Shown: one piece after another, positions 16,146 to 23,582 of the stretch
Position numbering within the stretch: the stretch's first letter is position 1
Layout: each line of letters starts with the position of its first letter
DNA from: PALSA-505 sp036267135
GTDB taxonomy: Bacteria; Actinomycetota; Actinomycetes; Streptosporangiales; Streptosporangiaceae
Direction of reading: 5' to 3'
DNA length: 64,000 nucleotides
Assembly (NCBI GenBank): GCA_036267135.1
Contig: DATAWQ010000054.1
Span: 17,309-81,308, forward strand
Notes under the pieces: generated by a model
The model's input: only the letters and a program-made list of their open reading frames with translations
The model's database searches: none
What the model was told of the DNA's origin: nothing
Position numbers and translations under genes: made by a program

Positions 16146-16739
16146 CTACGACGGCCGGTTTTCCAGAACCTTGTTGGGGTCGTGCAGCACCACCGTGCCC
16201 GCCATCAGATCGTGGAGGGACTTGCGGTCCTTGTTCACACACATGAGGATGAGCGACACCACGCCGATGATGGTGATGAAACTCTCGACCACGAAGCGGC
16301 CGATGACGTTGCGCAGGGCCATCCAGCCCCAGCCAGGAACCTGGTTGTCATCGGGCCGCCAGCAGCGCATGCCCAGGACCTGCAGCGCCGGGGTCGTCCC
16401 CTGAGCCCACACGATCAGGCCCCAGATGATGTACCCGATACCCAGGGTGACGATACCGAGGGGAATGGCCAGGAAGAAAGCGCCGATCCGCCGGCCGACG
16501 CTGGCCAGCACCACACCCTCGGGCAAGGTGAGGCCGCTTTGCGGATCGTAGTACATGCCCGCCGGGGCGACCACCGTTCCCGGCATCCCGTAGCCCCCGT
16601 ATTCGGCACTAGGCGGCGGGGGCATACCGGGAAAAGACTGCTGCGGTGGAGGGAAATCCCTGGTTGGCGGATAATTACCGGGCGGCGGGAAATCACCGGG
16701 CGGCGGCTGCGGCACGCCCGGATCGGGAGGCTGGGTCAT
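16146..16739 (-). CDS. RDD-family membrane protein with Pro-rich N-terminus
   Basis: A 197-residue protein. The first ~60 residues are a cytoplasmic Pro/Gly/Tyr-rich tail (PPPGDFPPPGNYPP). The RDD domain follows with GVVLASVGRRIGAFFLA, TPALQVLGMRCWRP and the C-terminal KSLHDLMAGTVVLHDP, around three hydrophobic helices. RDD proteins are small membrane proteins; some are reported Na+/H+ antiporters, most are uncharacterised. Start at ATG 16739 with a G-rich RBS; an upstream TTG is less likely. Its 3' end faces the hairpin at 16079. Confidence 0.88.
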   Translation of the reverse strand: MTQPPDPGVPQPPPGDFPPPGNYPPTRDFPPPQQSFPGMPPPPSAEYGGYGMPGTVVAPAGMYYDPQSGLTLPEGVVLASVGRRIGAFFLAIPLGIVTLGIGYIIWGLIVWAQGTTPALQVLGMRCWRPDDNQVPGWGWMALRNVIGRFVVESFITIIGVVSLILMCVNKDRKSLHDLMAGTVVLHDPNKVLENRPS

Positions 16740-16983
16740 TGTCTGTACCCCCAAGAGAAATGCGATAGCGACGTTGCCCTGTTGCTCAGGGTGAACCTGA
16801 TGGATGCTGCTGTCCCCGTCACAGCCGACGAATCCGGTAAAGAACGCTAGAGCTGGACAAACCCCCGGCCGCTGGCAGGATCATGGGTGATCATCTCGTA
16901 GTCAGCACCGGCCCGCAAGCCCCGTTTGGCAGGCTCGCCATTTCACGGTCTCATCGCCGGGTCAGCCCGTGGTCAAACCCTGG

Positions 16984-17811
16984 TTAGGCGTAGCTGTGGG
17001 CTTCGTCGGGGTAACGGCCGGATGCTACGTCGGCGGTGTAGCGGGTGGCGGCGTCCAGCAGGTCCTCGTGAAGGTTGGTGTAGCGCTGGACGAAACGTGG
17101 CAGCCGGCCCGTGGTCAGCCCGGCCAGGTCCGGCCAGAGCATGACCTGCGCGTCGCAGTCCGGGCCGGCCCCGATGCCGACCACCGGAATCCGCAGCGCG
17201 TCGGCCACCCGGCGGCCCAGGCTGGTCGGCACGGATTCGAGCACGACCGCGAACGCGCCCGCGCTCTGCAGGGCGAGGGCGTCGGCGAACAGTTCGTCCG
17301 CCGCGTCGCCACGGCCCTGGACCCGGCGCACCCCGCCCAGCACGTTTACGCTCTGCGGGGTCAGCCCGAGGTGCCCCATCACCGGAATGCCGGCTCCGAC
17401 CAGGGTCGTGACCTGCGGCACGACCCGGCGGCCGCCTTCGAGCTTGACGGCTTGCGCGCCGCCCTCCTTCAGGTGGCGCACCGCGTTGGCCAGCGCTAGC
17501 TGGGGTCCGGCCTGGTAGCTGCCGAAGGGCAGATCCGCGACCACCAGGGCGCGCTTCGTCCCGCGCACCACCGCCGCCACCATCGTGACCATCTGGTCCA
17601 TGGTGATCGGCAGGGTGTCCGGATGGCCGAGTACCACCTCGCTGCTGGTATCCCCCACCAGCAGGGCGTGGACCCCGGCCTGGTCGAACACCGCGGCGGT
17701 GAGTGCGTCGTAACTGGTCAGCATCGACCATCGCTCGCGCCGGTCGGTCGCCGCCTGCAGGTCGTGGATCGTGATCCGGCGATCGGCGGGCCAAGCCGCT
17801 GAAGCAGACAT
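16984..17811 (-). CDS. panB: 3-methyl-2-oxobutanoate hydroxymethyltransferase
   Basis: A 275-residue TIM-barrel enzyme of normal PanB length. It adds a hydroxymethyl group from 5,10-methylene-THF to alpha-ketoisovalerate to give ketopantoate, the first committed step of pantothenate/CoA synthesis in the cytoplasm. Signatures: LTSYDALTAAVFDQAG, the Mg2+-binding VGDTSSEVVLGH, DLPFGSYQ, AVKLEGG, MGHLGLTPQSV and the catalytic Glu in VLESVP. ATG 17811 follows AGAGGAA. panC and panD are not adjacent. The 5' region carries a leader ORF and a large hairpin (17931-18056). Confidence 0.96.
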   Translation of the reverse strand: MSASAAWPADRRITIHDLQAATDRRERWSMLTSYDALTAAVFDQAGVHALLVGDTSSEVVLGHPDTLPITMDQMVTMVAAVVRGTKRALVVADLPFGSYQAGPQLALANAVRHLKEGGAQAVKLEGGRRVVPQVTTLVGAGIPVMGHLGLTPQSVNVLGGVRRVQGRGDAADELFADALALQSAGAFAVVLESVPTSLGRRVADALRIPVVGIGAGPDCDAQVMLWPDLAGLTTGRLPRFVQRYTNLHEDLLDAATRYTADVASGRYPDEAHSYA

Positions 17812-17930
17812 GACGATTCCTCTCTGGTCGCCACCACCATGGTTGGCGCCATTGCCATCCTCTCCCCTGGCGGGGCAGAACGGAATGACGGAACAGGGTG
17901 GGAGAGGGACCGTGAGAGCGCAGACAGCGA

Positions 17931-18056
17931 TTACGGGGCCTGACGGTCAGCCGCAGGGGGGGAGGGGCGGCTGACCGTCAGGAGCATGTATCCGGTAGCC
18001 CCCGTACGAAGCGCAACCTGTGTGGGGGTGCGCCGCTCGCCCCGGTAGGCGAGCAT
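17931..18056 (-). CDS. Possible 41-residue leader ORF before panB
   Basis: The ATG at 18056 has a good RBS (GGAGG, about 8 bp upstream). The peptide begins MLAYRGERRTPTQVALRTG and ends PPAADRQAP. Its last third is encoded by the arms of the perfect hairpin at 17939-17982, so ribosomes on the ORF would keep the hairpin open. It lies about 120 bp before panB. This could be a translation-sensing leader or just an accidental ORF over a terminator. Confidence 0.3.
   Translation of the reverse strand: MLAYRGERRTPTQVALRTGATGYMLLTVSRPSPPAADRQAP
17939..17982. terminator. Strong hairpin, terminator or attenuator
   Basis: CCTGACGGTCAGCCGC and its exact complement form 16-bp arms around a 12-nt loop. 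It lies between the LAL-type gene and panB, both on the minus strand. No U-tract. Confidence 0.8.
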
Positions 18057-18137
18057 CAGACACCTCCGCTGGCACGGCGGGCAACCTCGCGTTACTACTA
18101 CCTTCAAAGTGTAAGACGCCTAAGTCCGATAGGGAGA

Positions 18138-19616
18138 TTACGCACTCGGCCGAGTTTCCGGCAAAAGATGTCGGAGTGATGGTCCGCGGGCGGCGGACTT
18201 TCCGTTTCCGTCCTGGCAGCGGCCGCCGGCCAGGGCCGTACTGAGGTGAAGGTGACCGGCCGCACGGGCGGTGGCGGCGGTCTGGCGCAGCACATGCGCC
18301 TGGTCCGTGCCGGTCAGACGTTCCGCCCCGGGAACGCTGGACCACAGCTCGAGAACTCTGGTCAGCATGGCGAGCTGCTCGGCGCAGGCCAGCAGCCGAC
18401 ATGCCTCGGCCGCCGCCTGCCAGGCACTGCTCAGCGACTGGGCCGGGTCGTGGGCGTGGTGCCAGTGATGTGCCTGTTCGAAGGCGGCCCGGCCTGGCCG
18501 GGTCAGCGTGGGGTCGGCCTGCAGCGCGGTGGCGAATCCCTGGTGCATCCTGGTGTGCTCCCCGGGCAGCAGATCGTGGTGCAGGGCCTCGCCGGTCAGG
18601 GAGTGCCGGAACGCGAACCAGTCGGGGCCGGTCTCGATCACATCGGCCGCCACCGCGGGGCGGAGCACGGCGGTCAGCGTGGCCGAGCTCAGCCCGGTCA
18701 CCGCCGCGAGCAGTCTGCGCCCCGTCCGCTGGCCCCCGGCGCTCGCGGCCCGCAGCACGTCCTGCGTGTCCTCGGGCAGCCGGCCCACGGCGGCCAGCAT
18801 GACGTCGCGGGGGGTCGCCCCCGGCACCCGCGCGCGGCAAGCGAGCTGCCCGACGAGCAGCGGATTGCCCGCGGCACGCCGGTACACCCCGTCCGCCAGT
18901 GAGGTGGGCGGCTGGCCGCCCAGGATGTGGCCGATCAGCTCGTAGGACTCGTCGCGGCTCAGACCGGCCATGTCGGTGCGCAGCACCCAGCCGAACCGGC
19001 CCAGCCCGGCCAGCAGGGTGGCCAGCGGATGGCACCGGTGCAGTTCGTCCGTCCGGTAGGTCGCGATGATCAGCACGCCGTCCATCGCACCCTGGTTGTC
19101 CACCAGGAAAGAGATCAGGTCGCGGCTGGACTCATCGGCCCAGTGCACGTCCTCGATGACCAGCACGAGCGGGCGCTGCCTGGCCAGACGTTCGAGCAGC
19201 GAGAGCATCTGGACGAACAGCCGGGCCCGGCTGGCCTTGGGGTCGGTGGTCACCACGGGCGGGGCCAGCTCGGGGAGAAGCCGGAGCAGTTCGCCGCCCG
19301 GTGGGAACGCCGGGGCGGCCGGGTCGGTGGCCAGGTCCCTGAGCACGTCGGTAAACGGGGCAAACGGCAGGCCGATCGGCCCGAACTCGGGGCAACGCCC
19401 GGTTAGCACTCGTGCCGTCGCCCCGGCCGTGGCCGCGAACTCGCGGACCAGCCGGGTCTTGCCGACGCCCGCGTCGCCGCCGATGAGCGCGGTGGCCGGG
19501 CTGCCATCGCGCACGGTGGCCATGGCCTGTTCGAGCCAGGCCAGTTCGGCGTGACGGCCGATCAGCGGGACGGGCTGGGCCACGCCCGGGGGGCTGGCCG
19601 ATGCTACGGCGGTCAT
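18138..19616 (-). CDS. LAL/AAA_16-type ATPase regulator lacking the LuxR HTH (truncated)
   Basis: A 492-residue STAND-type ATPase. Walker A is GGDAGVGKTR at about residues 46-55 and Walker B is LVLVIEDVHWADES at about 150, the standard AAA_16 form of large LuxR (LAL/MalT-like) activators, which are usually about 900 residues and end in a LuxR HTH. Here the protein stops in the early helical-repeat region, and the last ~30 residues (GRCQDGNGKSAARG...) do not look like repeat sequence. No HTH is readable downstream. It is either a truncated remnant or a stand-alone ATPase. It follows the 88-residue gene at 19618 and WhiB on the same strand, so it may sit in their operon. Confidence 0.75.
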   Translation of the reverse strand: MTAVASASPPGVAQPVPLIGRHAELAWLEQAMATVRDGSPATALIGGDAGVGKTRLVREFAATAGATARVLTGRCPEFGPIGLPFAPFTDVLRDLATDPAAPAFPPGGELLRLLPELAPPVVTTDPKASRARLFVQMLSLLERLARQRPLVLVIEDVHWADESSRDLISFLVDNQGAMDGVLIIATYRTDELHRCHPLATLLAGLGRFGWVLRTDMAGLSRDESYELIGHILGGQPPTSLADGVYRRAAGNPLLVGQLACRARVPGATPRDVMLAAVGRLPEDTQDVLRAASAGGQRTGRRLLAAVTGLSSATLTAVLRPAVAADVIETGPDWFAFRHSLTGEALHHDLLPGEHTRMHQGFATALQADPTLTRPGRAAFEQAHHWHHAHDPAQSLSSAWQAAAEACRLLACAEQLAMLTRVLELWSSVPGAERLTGTDQAHVLRQTAATARAAGHLHLSTALAGGRCQDGNGKSAARGPSLRHLLPETRPSA

Positions 19617-19617
19617 G

Positions 19618-19884
19618 TCAGTGAAGGGGATGCCCGTCCAGGCGGGCCCGCGCGCTCGGCTCGTGCCGGAGCGGGCCCCTGGAACGGAACAGGAACTCAG
19701 CGTAGGTATCGGGGGCAGCGCCCGGACGGTTCATGTACGCGTCCTGGGAAAACCGCATGCTGGCGAGCCGCGACTGCTGGCGGTTGAACTCGGCCGCAGC
19801 CCCGCGCAGGCGGCGTGCCGCGCGCCGCACGGGGGCCGTGAGCCGTACCAGGGCGGCCAGGCCTCGGATGACAAGGGTCTTCAT
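19618..19884 (-). CDS. Small conserved actinobacterial protein (88 aa) beside whiB
   Basis: Start at ATG 19884 with AGGAGG 6 bp upstream. The N-terminus is hydrophobic/basic (MKTLVIRGLAALVRLTAPVR), then comes an Arg-rich helix, and the C-terminus carries the pattern DAYMNRPGAAPDTYAEFLF and a final LRHEPSARARL. Short proteins with this DTYAEFLF/LxHEPSAR ending are common next to WhiB genes in Streptosporangiales-type genomes (recalled, not searched). No function is known. It lies 17 bp after the WhiB gene and runs to within 2 bp of the LAL start, so the three are probably one transcript. Confidence 0.7.
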   Translation of the reverse strand: MKTLVIRGLAALVRLTAPVRRAARRLRGAAAEFNRQQSRLASMRFSQDAYMNRPGAAPDTYAEFLFRSRGPLRHEPSARARLDGHPLH

Positions 19885-19900
19885 GGTTGCCTCCTGCCTT

Positions 19901-20194
19901 CTAGACGCCGGTGACGACTGGCTGGGAGTTGCGGGCGGTCGAGCCCTTGGGCCGGCCTCTCCCCCGCTTGCTGGCGATAACCTCACCGCGCAGAACCAGC
20001 TCGCCGCCCCAGACCCCCCAGGGTTCGGCGCGAGCCAGTGCTCCAGCCAGGCAGGCCTCGATGGCCGGGCAGCCGCGGCAAAGCTCCTTTGCGCGGGCGA
20101 TGTCGGCAGGCGATTCGGCGAAGAAGAGATCCGGGTCCGTCAGGCAGGGGAACTCGATCTGCGACTTCGGGGGGCGGGTACGCATCATCACCAT
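19901..20194 (-). CDS. whiB7: WhiB-family regulator, WhiB7-like
   Basis: A 97-residue Fe-S regulator. Four cysteines bind the 4Fe-4S cluster: C17, C39, C42 and C48 (C-Xn-CxxC-x5-C). The beta-turn GVWGGE is at residues 60-65, and a C-terminal AT-hook, RGRGRPKGS (78-86), is the mark of WhiB7. WhiB7 binds the housekeeping sigma factor and turns on antibiotic-resistance genes after ribosome stress. A leader ORF and hairpin precede it (20207-20370), as at other whiB7 loci, where uORF-dependent attenuation senses ribosome-targeting drugs. The start could also be the ATG at 20188 or 20185. Confidence 0.88.
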   Translation of the reverse strand: MVMMRTRPPKSQIEFPCLTDPDLFFAESPADIARAKELCRGCPAIEACLAGALARAEPWGVWGGELVLRGEVIASKRGRGRPKGSTARNSQPVVTGV

Positions 20195-20206
20195 GTCGCA
20201 CCCGCC

Positions 20207-20332
20207 TCAGATGCGGCTCGTCCTGCTGCGGCGGGCGCGACGTGCCAGCTTGGCACGACGCGCGTTCGCCGCAGTCCTGCGCAGGTCCTGCCCGCGGGTC
20301 GCGGCCAGCTCTTGCAACGTTGCCGGGTTCAT
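20207..20332 (-). CDS. 41-residue Arg/Ala-rich ORF leading whiB7
   Basis: ATG 20332 follows a strong GGAGGAGGG RBS. The peptide opens MNPATLQELAATRGQDLRR and continues with a strongly basic helix (RRAKLARRARRSRTSRI), ending 12 bp before the whiB7 start. Coding this close upstream of a WhiB7-type gene matches the regulatory uORF position known from mycobacteria, although those peptides differ. It may be a sensor uORF, a small RNA- or ribosome-binding protein, or both. Confidence 0.6.
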   Translation of the reverse strand: MNPATLQELAATRGQDLRRTAANARRAKLARRARRSRTSRI

Positions 20333-20348
20333 AACTTTCCCTCCTCCG

Positions 20349-20370
20349 TGTGGGTTGGTTTTCGCCCACA
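20349..20370 (-). promoter_or_regulatory. Leader hairpin before the whiB7 uORF
   Basis: TGTGGG and CCCACA pair across a 10-nt A-rich loop (CGAAAACCAA on the minus strand), immediately upstream of the uORF ribosome binding site. It could control access to that RBS. This is a structure prediction only. Confidence 0.4.
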
Positions 20371-20437
20371 TCTAGAGGATCGTCGTAAGGCCCCTGCCGC
20401 GGCATCGGGCAGATGCCTTATCTATGGCCCGGCTTAG

Positions 20438-20466
20438 GTCTTAGGTCGGCCGGTCCGCGACTTAGT
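20438..20466. promoter_or_regulatory. CTTAGGT direct repeat and ACTTAGTAC motif upstream of whiB7
   Basis: CTTAGGT occurs twice in tandem, and ACTTAGTAC follows about 10 bp later. On the transcribed minus strand it reads GTACTAAGT, the same nonamer found before the GH3 gene at 23402. Candidate operator for a shared regulator. Confidence 0.4.
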
Positions 20467-20484
20467 ACCCCCGGACCTGCAGTT

Positions 20485-23277
20485 TTATCCGGTCACCGTG
20501 ACCGTGGTTCCGTCCTGGCGCTGGGCCTGACCGCCGAGGCCGACGGTGGCGTACAGCACCGAACTGGCCGCCGGCGCCCAGGGCGGCGGCTGCACGGTGT
20601 AGGACACGACCGGTGACTCGCCGGGGCTGACCGTGCCGAAAACCGTGGGCCCGGCCGGGGTGACCGTCCAGCCCTGCGGGGCCCGCAGCCCGAAGGTCAC
20701 GCCGTGCAGGGTCTCGTTACCCGAGGCGGTCAGCTTCACCTGGACGGTGACCGGCTGGCCTGCCTTGATGGTGTGCGGGGCGGTGACGACGGCCTGGCGG
20801 GCGGCCGGGGTCGAGGTCATGTCGAACGAGCCCTGCAGCGGCAGGCTGGCCGGCGCGGAGGAGTCGCCGACGTACACCCGGTAGGTGCCCGCGGTCTGGC
20901 TCCAGCCGCCGCCCGCCTGGTCCCACCACCAGGTGTCGCGCGGGGTCACGTCGAACGTGGCCTGTGTGGATTGCCCGGGCGCCAGCGTGACCCGCTGATA
21001 GCCGACCAACTGGCGAGGTGGCTCGCCGGTCCCGGCTGGGTCGCCCAGGTAGAGCTGGGCCACATCACTGCCTGTCCGGGTTCCTGTGTTGGTCACCGTG
21101 GCTGTGACCTGTTCGGTCGAGATCCCGCTGACCTTCGCCTGGCCGATCCGCAGATCGCTGTAGCCGAAGGTCGTGTAGGACAGGCCGTAGCCGAACGGGA
21201 ACAGGGGCGGCACGTTATTCGCGTCGTACCAGCGGTAGCCGACCAGGATTCCCTCGGAGTAGTGCACCTTGCCGTTGACGCCGGGGAAGCGGGCCTTGGC
21301 CGAGGTAGGCATGCCGGACAGGCTGGCCGGGAAGGTGACCGGCAGGTGACCGCTCGGATCGACGGTGCCGAACAGCACGCTGGCCAGGGCCCGGCCGCTG
21401 GTCTGGCCGGGGTACCAGGCGTCCAGCACACCGGCCACCTGGTCCAGCCACGGCATGGCCACCGGAGCGCCTGCGTTGATCACCACCACCGTGTGCGGGT
21501 TGGCGGCCGCCACCGCCGAGATCAGCTCGTCCTGGGCGGACGGCAGGTTGAGGCCGAGCCGGTCGGCGGCCTCGGTCTCGGTGTCGTCGGAGACCACCAC
21601 CACGGCGGTGGACGCCGACTTGGCCGCGGTCACCGCCTTGGCGATCCCCGGGGCCAGCGCGGACGGCGTGGCCCAGGTGAACGCGGAGGACTGGCCGCTG
21701 ATCTGCAGGTGGTAGCTGTGCCCGGCCTGCAGGTGCACCGCGACGGAGTAGGTGTGCACCGGCGGGGTGCTCGGGACGTCGAGCAGGGCCCGGTTGTCCA
21801 TCTTCAGATAGGTGGGGCTGTAGCAGCCACACGAGTTGGTCAGGCCCAGCACATAAGTCCCGGTCTGCGGCGCGGTCAGCGTCCCCTGGTAGTCGCCATT
21901 GGACGGCGTGCCCGAGTAGGCCGGGGTCAGGTCGGCGGACGGGATGGCCGGGAGCGACGCGTCGGTGGGCAGGCCCTGGGTGTAGCTCACCGTGGTGCCG
22001 GTGCCCGCGGCGCGCTTGATGCCTTGCAGCGGGCTCACTGTGGCGGACGGAAGCACGTAGGCGCTGCCGCCCCCGGCGTAGGTGGGCGAGGCCGAGGCGG
22101 CCGGGCCGATGACGGCGACGTTCCCGCCGTCGGTGGCCAGCAGCGGCAGCACGGACCCGGAGTTCTTCAGCAGCGTGGTGCCGTCCTGGGCGACCTGGTT
22201 GGACAGCGCCACGTGCGCCGGGGTGGTCACCGGGGTACTGGTGGAGCCGGTGCGCGGGTCGCTGAGCAGGTTGAACCTGAACATCTCGGCGAGCATGCGG
22301 GACACCATCGTGTTCAGCACCGTGCGGGAGATCGTGCCGTCGCGTACGGCCTGCAGCAGCGGCTGGCCGAAGTTGGAGTTGAACGGCTGTTCCTCGTCGG
22401 TGCCGTCGGTCGCGGCCGCGGTTTCGTGGATGGCGCCATAGTCGGAGGTGACGAACCCGGGGAAGCCCCACTGGTCGCGGAGTTCGGTCTGCTCCAGGTA
22501 GGGGTTCTGGCAGCTGTAGTTGCCGTTCACCACCGAGTAGGCGCACATCACCGAGGCCGCCTTGGCCTGCTGGATCGCGGCCTGGAAGGCGGGGCCGTAG
22601 ATCTCGTGCAGGGCCCGGTCGCTCACGAGGACGTCGTCGAGAGCGGTGTTGCGGTTGGTCTCCTGGTTGTAGGCGTCGAAGTGCTTGACCTGATCGAGCA
22701 CCCGCTGGCTCTGCACGCCCTCGATCTCGCTGGTGGCGAGCGTCGCGTTGAGATACGGGTCCTCGGTGTAGGTCTCGAACGAGCGACCCCAGCGGGGGTC
22801 GCGGTCGATGTTCACCGTCGGGCCCAGGTTGACGCTGGCGCCCTTGCCTGCCTCTTCGGCCCCGACGACCTGGCCGTACCGCCGGGCCAGGGACGGGTCG
22901 AAGGTGGCGGCGAGCGAGACGGCGGACGGAAGCTCGGTCACGCCGGTGAGGCCGTCACCCACGCCGATCGGGCCGTCCTCCTCACCCATGGCCGGGATGC
23001 AGAGCTTCGGCTGAGCGGCCATATAGAAGACGTAGGGCTGACTGGTGCCCTGCCCTTCCACCATGGTGATCTCGTCGGGGAGGGTCATGTGGCTCATCAC
23101 CTCCGACACGCGCCGCGCGACGGATTGGTGAGTGTTAAGCCAGGGGCACTTAGCAGTGACGGCCGTGGGGGCCGTGGCCGAAGGGGTCTGAGCACCCGCT
23201 GGGGTCATGGAGAGCGTGAGCGCGGCGGCGGTGGCGACTGCCGCTACCGCCGTGCCGGTGGTAATTGATTTCCTCAC
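20485..23277 (-). CDS. Secreted GH3 beta-glucosidase-like glycosidase
   Basis: A 930-residue exported enzyme. The signal peptide is about residues 1-30 (SMTPAGAQ). The GH3 N-domain carries DPRWGRSFETYTEDP, the substrate-binding VKHFDAYNQETNR, and the nucleophile D279 in GFVTSDYGAIH. The GH3 C-domain has LLKNSGSVLPL and the likely acid/base Glu in ETEAADRLGLNLP (E567 or E569). A PA14-like insert lies between them (DYQGTLTAPQTGTYVLGLT). A fibronectin III-like domain follows, then a C-terminal NEW3/NPCBM-associated beta-sandwich. GTG start behind AAAGGAGA. It retains terminal beta-glycosidic cleavage ability outside the cell; the exact sugar (glucose or xylose) is open. Confidence 0.92.
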   Translation of the reverse strand: MRKSITTGTAVAAVATAAALTLSMTPAGAQTPSATAPTAVTAKCPWLNTHQSVARRVSEVMSHMTLPDEITMVEGQGTSQPYVFYMAAQPKLCIPAMGEEDGPIGVGDGLTGVTELPSAVSLAATFDPSLARRYGQVVGAEEAGKGASVNLGPTVNIDRDPRWGRSFETYTEDPYLNATLATSEIEGVQSQRVLDQVKHFDAYNQETNRNTALDDVLVSDRALHEIYGPAFQAAIQQAKAASVMCAYSVVNGNYSCQNPYLEQTELRDQWGFPGFVTSDYGAIHETAAATDGTDEEQPFNSNFGQPLLQAVRDGTISRTVLNTMVSRMLAEMFRFNLLSDPRTGSTSTPVTTPAHVALSNQVAQDGTTLLKNSGSVLPLLATDGGNVAVIGPAASASPTYAGGGSAYVLPSATVSPLQGIKRAAGTGTTVSYTQGLPTDASLPAIPSADLTPAYSGTPSNGDYQGTLTAPQTGTYVLGLTNSCGCYSPTYLKMDNRALLDVPSTPPVHTYSVAVHLQAGHSYHLQISGQSSAFTWATPSALAPGIAKAVTAAKSASTAVVVVSDDTETEAADRLGLNLPSAQDELISAVAAANPHTVVVINAGAPVAMPWLDQVAGVLDAWYPGQTSGRALASVLFGTVDPSGHLPVTFPASLSGMPTSAKARFPGVNGKVHYSEGILVGYRWYDANNVPPLFPFGYGLSYTTFGYSDLRIGQAKVSGISTEQVTATVTNTGTRTGSDVAQLYLGDPAGTGEPPRQLVGYQRVTLAPGQSTQATFDVTPRDTWWWDQAGGGWSQTAGTYRVYVGDSSAPASLPLQGSFDMTSTPAARQAVVTAPHTIKAGQPVTVQVKLTASGNETLHGVTFGLRAPQGWTVTPAGPTVFGTVSPGESPVVSYTVQPPPWAPAASSVLYATVGLGGQAQRQDGTTVTVTG

Positions 23278-23324
23278 GAAGGTCTCCTTTCCAGCGATTC
23301 ATCGCCTGCCACCCTTCCCCTCGG

Positions 23325-23345
23325 GTTGCATGTAACTCGTTGCAT
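23325..23345. promoter_or_regulatory. GTTGCAT direct repeat in the GH3 leader
   Basis: Two GTTGCAT copies (23325-23331 and 23339-23345) are 14 bp apart and about 50 bp upstream of the GH3 start, in an AT-richer stretch. Possible operator for a sugar-responsive regulator. Confidence 0.35.
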
Positions 23346-23390
23346 TCGTAAACATTCCGTAGATATGTGGCACCGATGTTGTGAATCATG

Positions 23391-23410
23391 TCACTTAAGA
23401 CACTTAGTAC
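23391..23410. promoter_or_regulatory. CACTTA direct repeat with GTACTAAGT upstream of GH3
   Basis: CACTTAAGA and CACTTAGTA stand in tandem at 9-bp period. The minus strand reads GTACTAAGTGTCTTAAGTG, sharing GTACTAAGT with the whiB7 upstream region. Confidence 0.4.
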
Positions 23411-23582
23411 TACTATTGCCATGAATTACTCCAGAATTTACGATCTGGATGGATCGCGGGGGTTCACGGCATTGGTCCGAGTTCCGGGGGCATGAGTCCG
23501 GTTCCAGTCCTGGCCGTAGCCGTATCGGAACCGCGACAGGGGATACGCGGGCATCAGCCGCGTCCTAGGTCTGGGGAGACAC

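Larger units (their letters stand above)
17812..18137. other. 326-bp region upstream of panB
   Basis: It contains the hairpin at 17939-17982, the small ORF at 17931-18056, and a second small hairpin, GCTCGCC-CCGGTA-GGCGAGC (18035-18054), at the start of that ORF. No longer coding sequence is supported. In particular, no LuxR-type HTH that would complete the gene at 18138 is readable here. Confidence 0.6.
23278..23582. other. 305-bp divergent promoter region (GH3 / S53 peptidase)
   Basis: It holds the regulatory repeats listed at 23325 and 23391 on the GH3 side. The S53 side is more GC-rich and ends in a GGGGAGA RBS. Only out-of-frame short ORFs lie inside. Confidence 0.6.

Noticed and set aside
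20704..23268. 854-residue plus-strand ORF antisense to the GH3 gene
   Set aside because: Low-complexity Gly/Arg/His composition, no domain, and exact shadow of a clear GH3 enzyme: an effect of high GC3.
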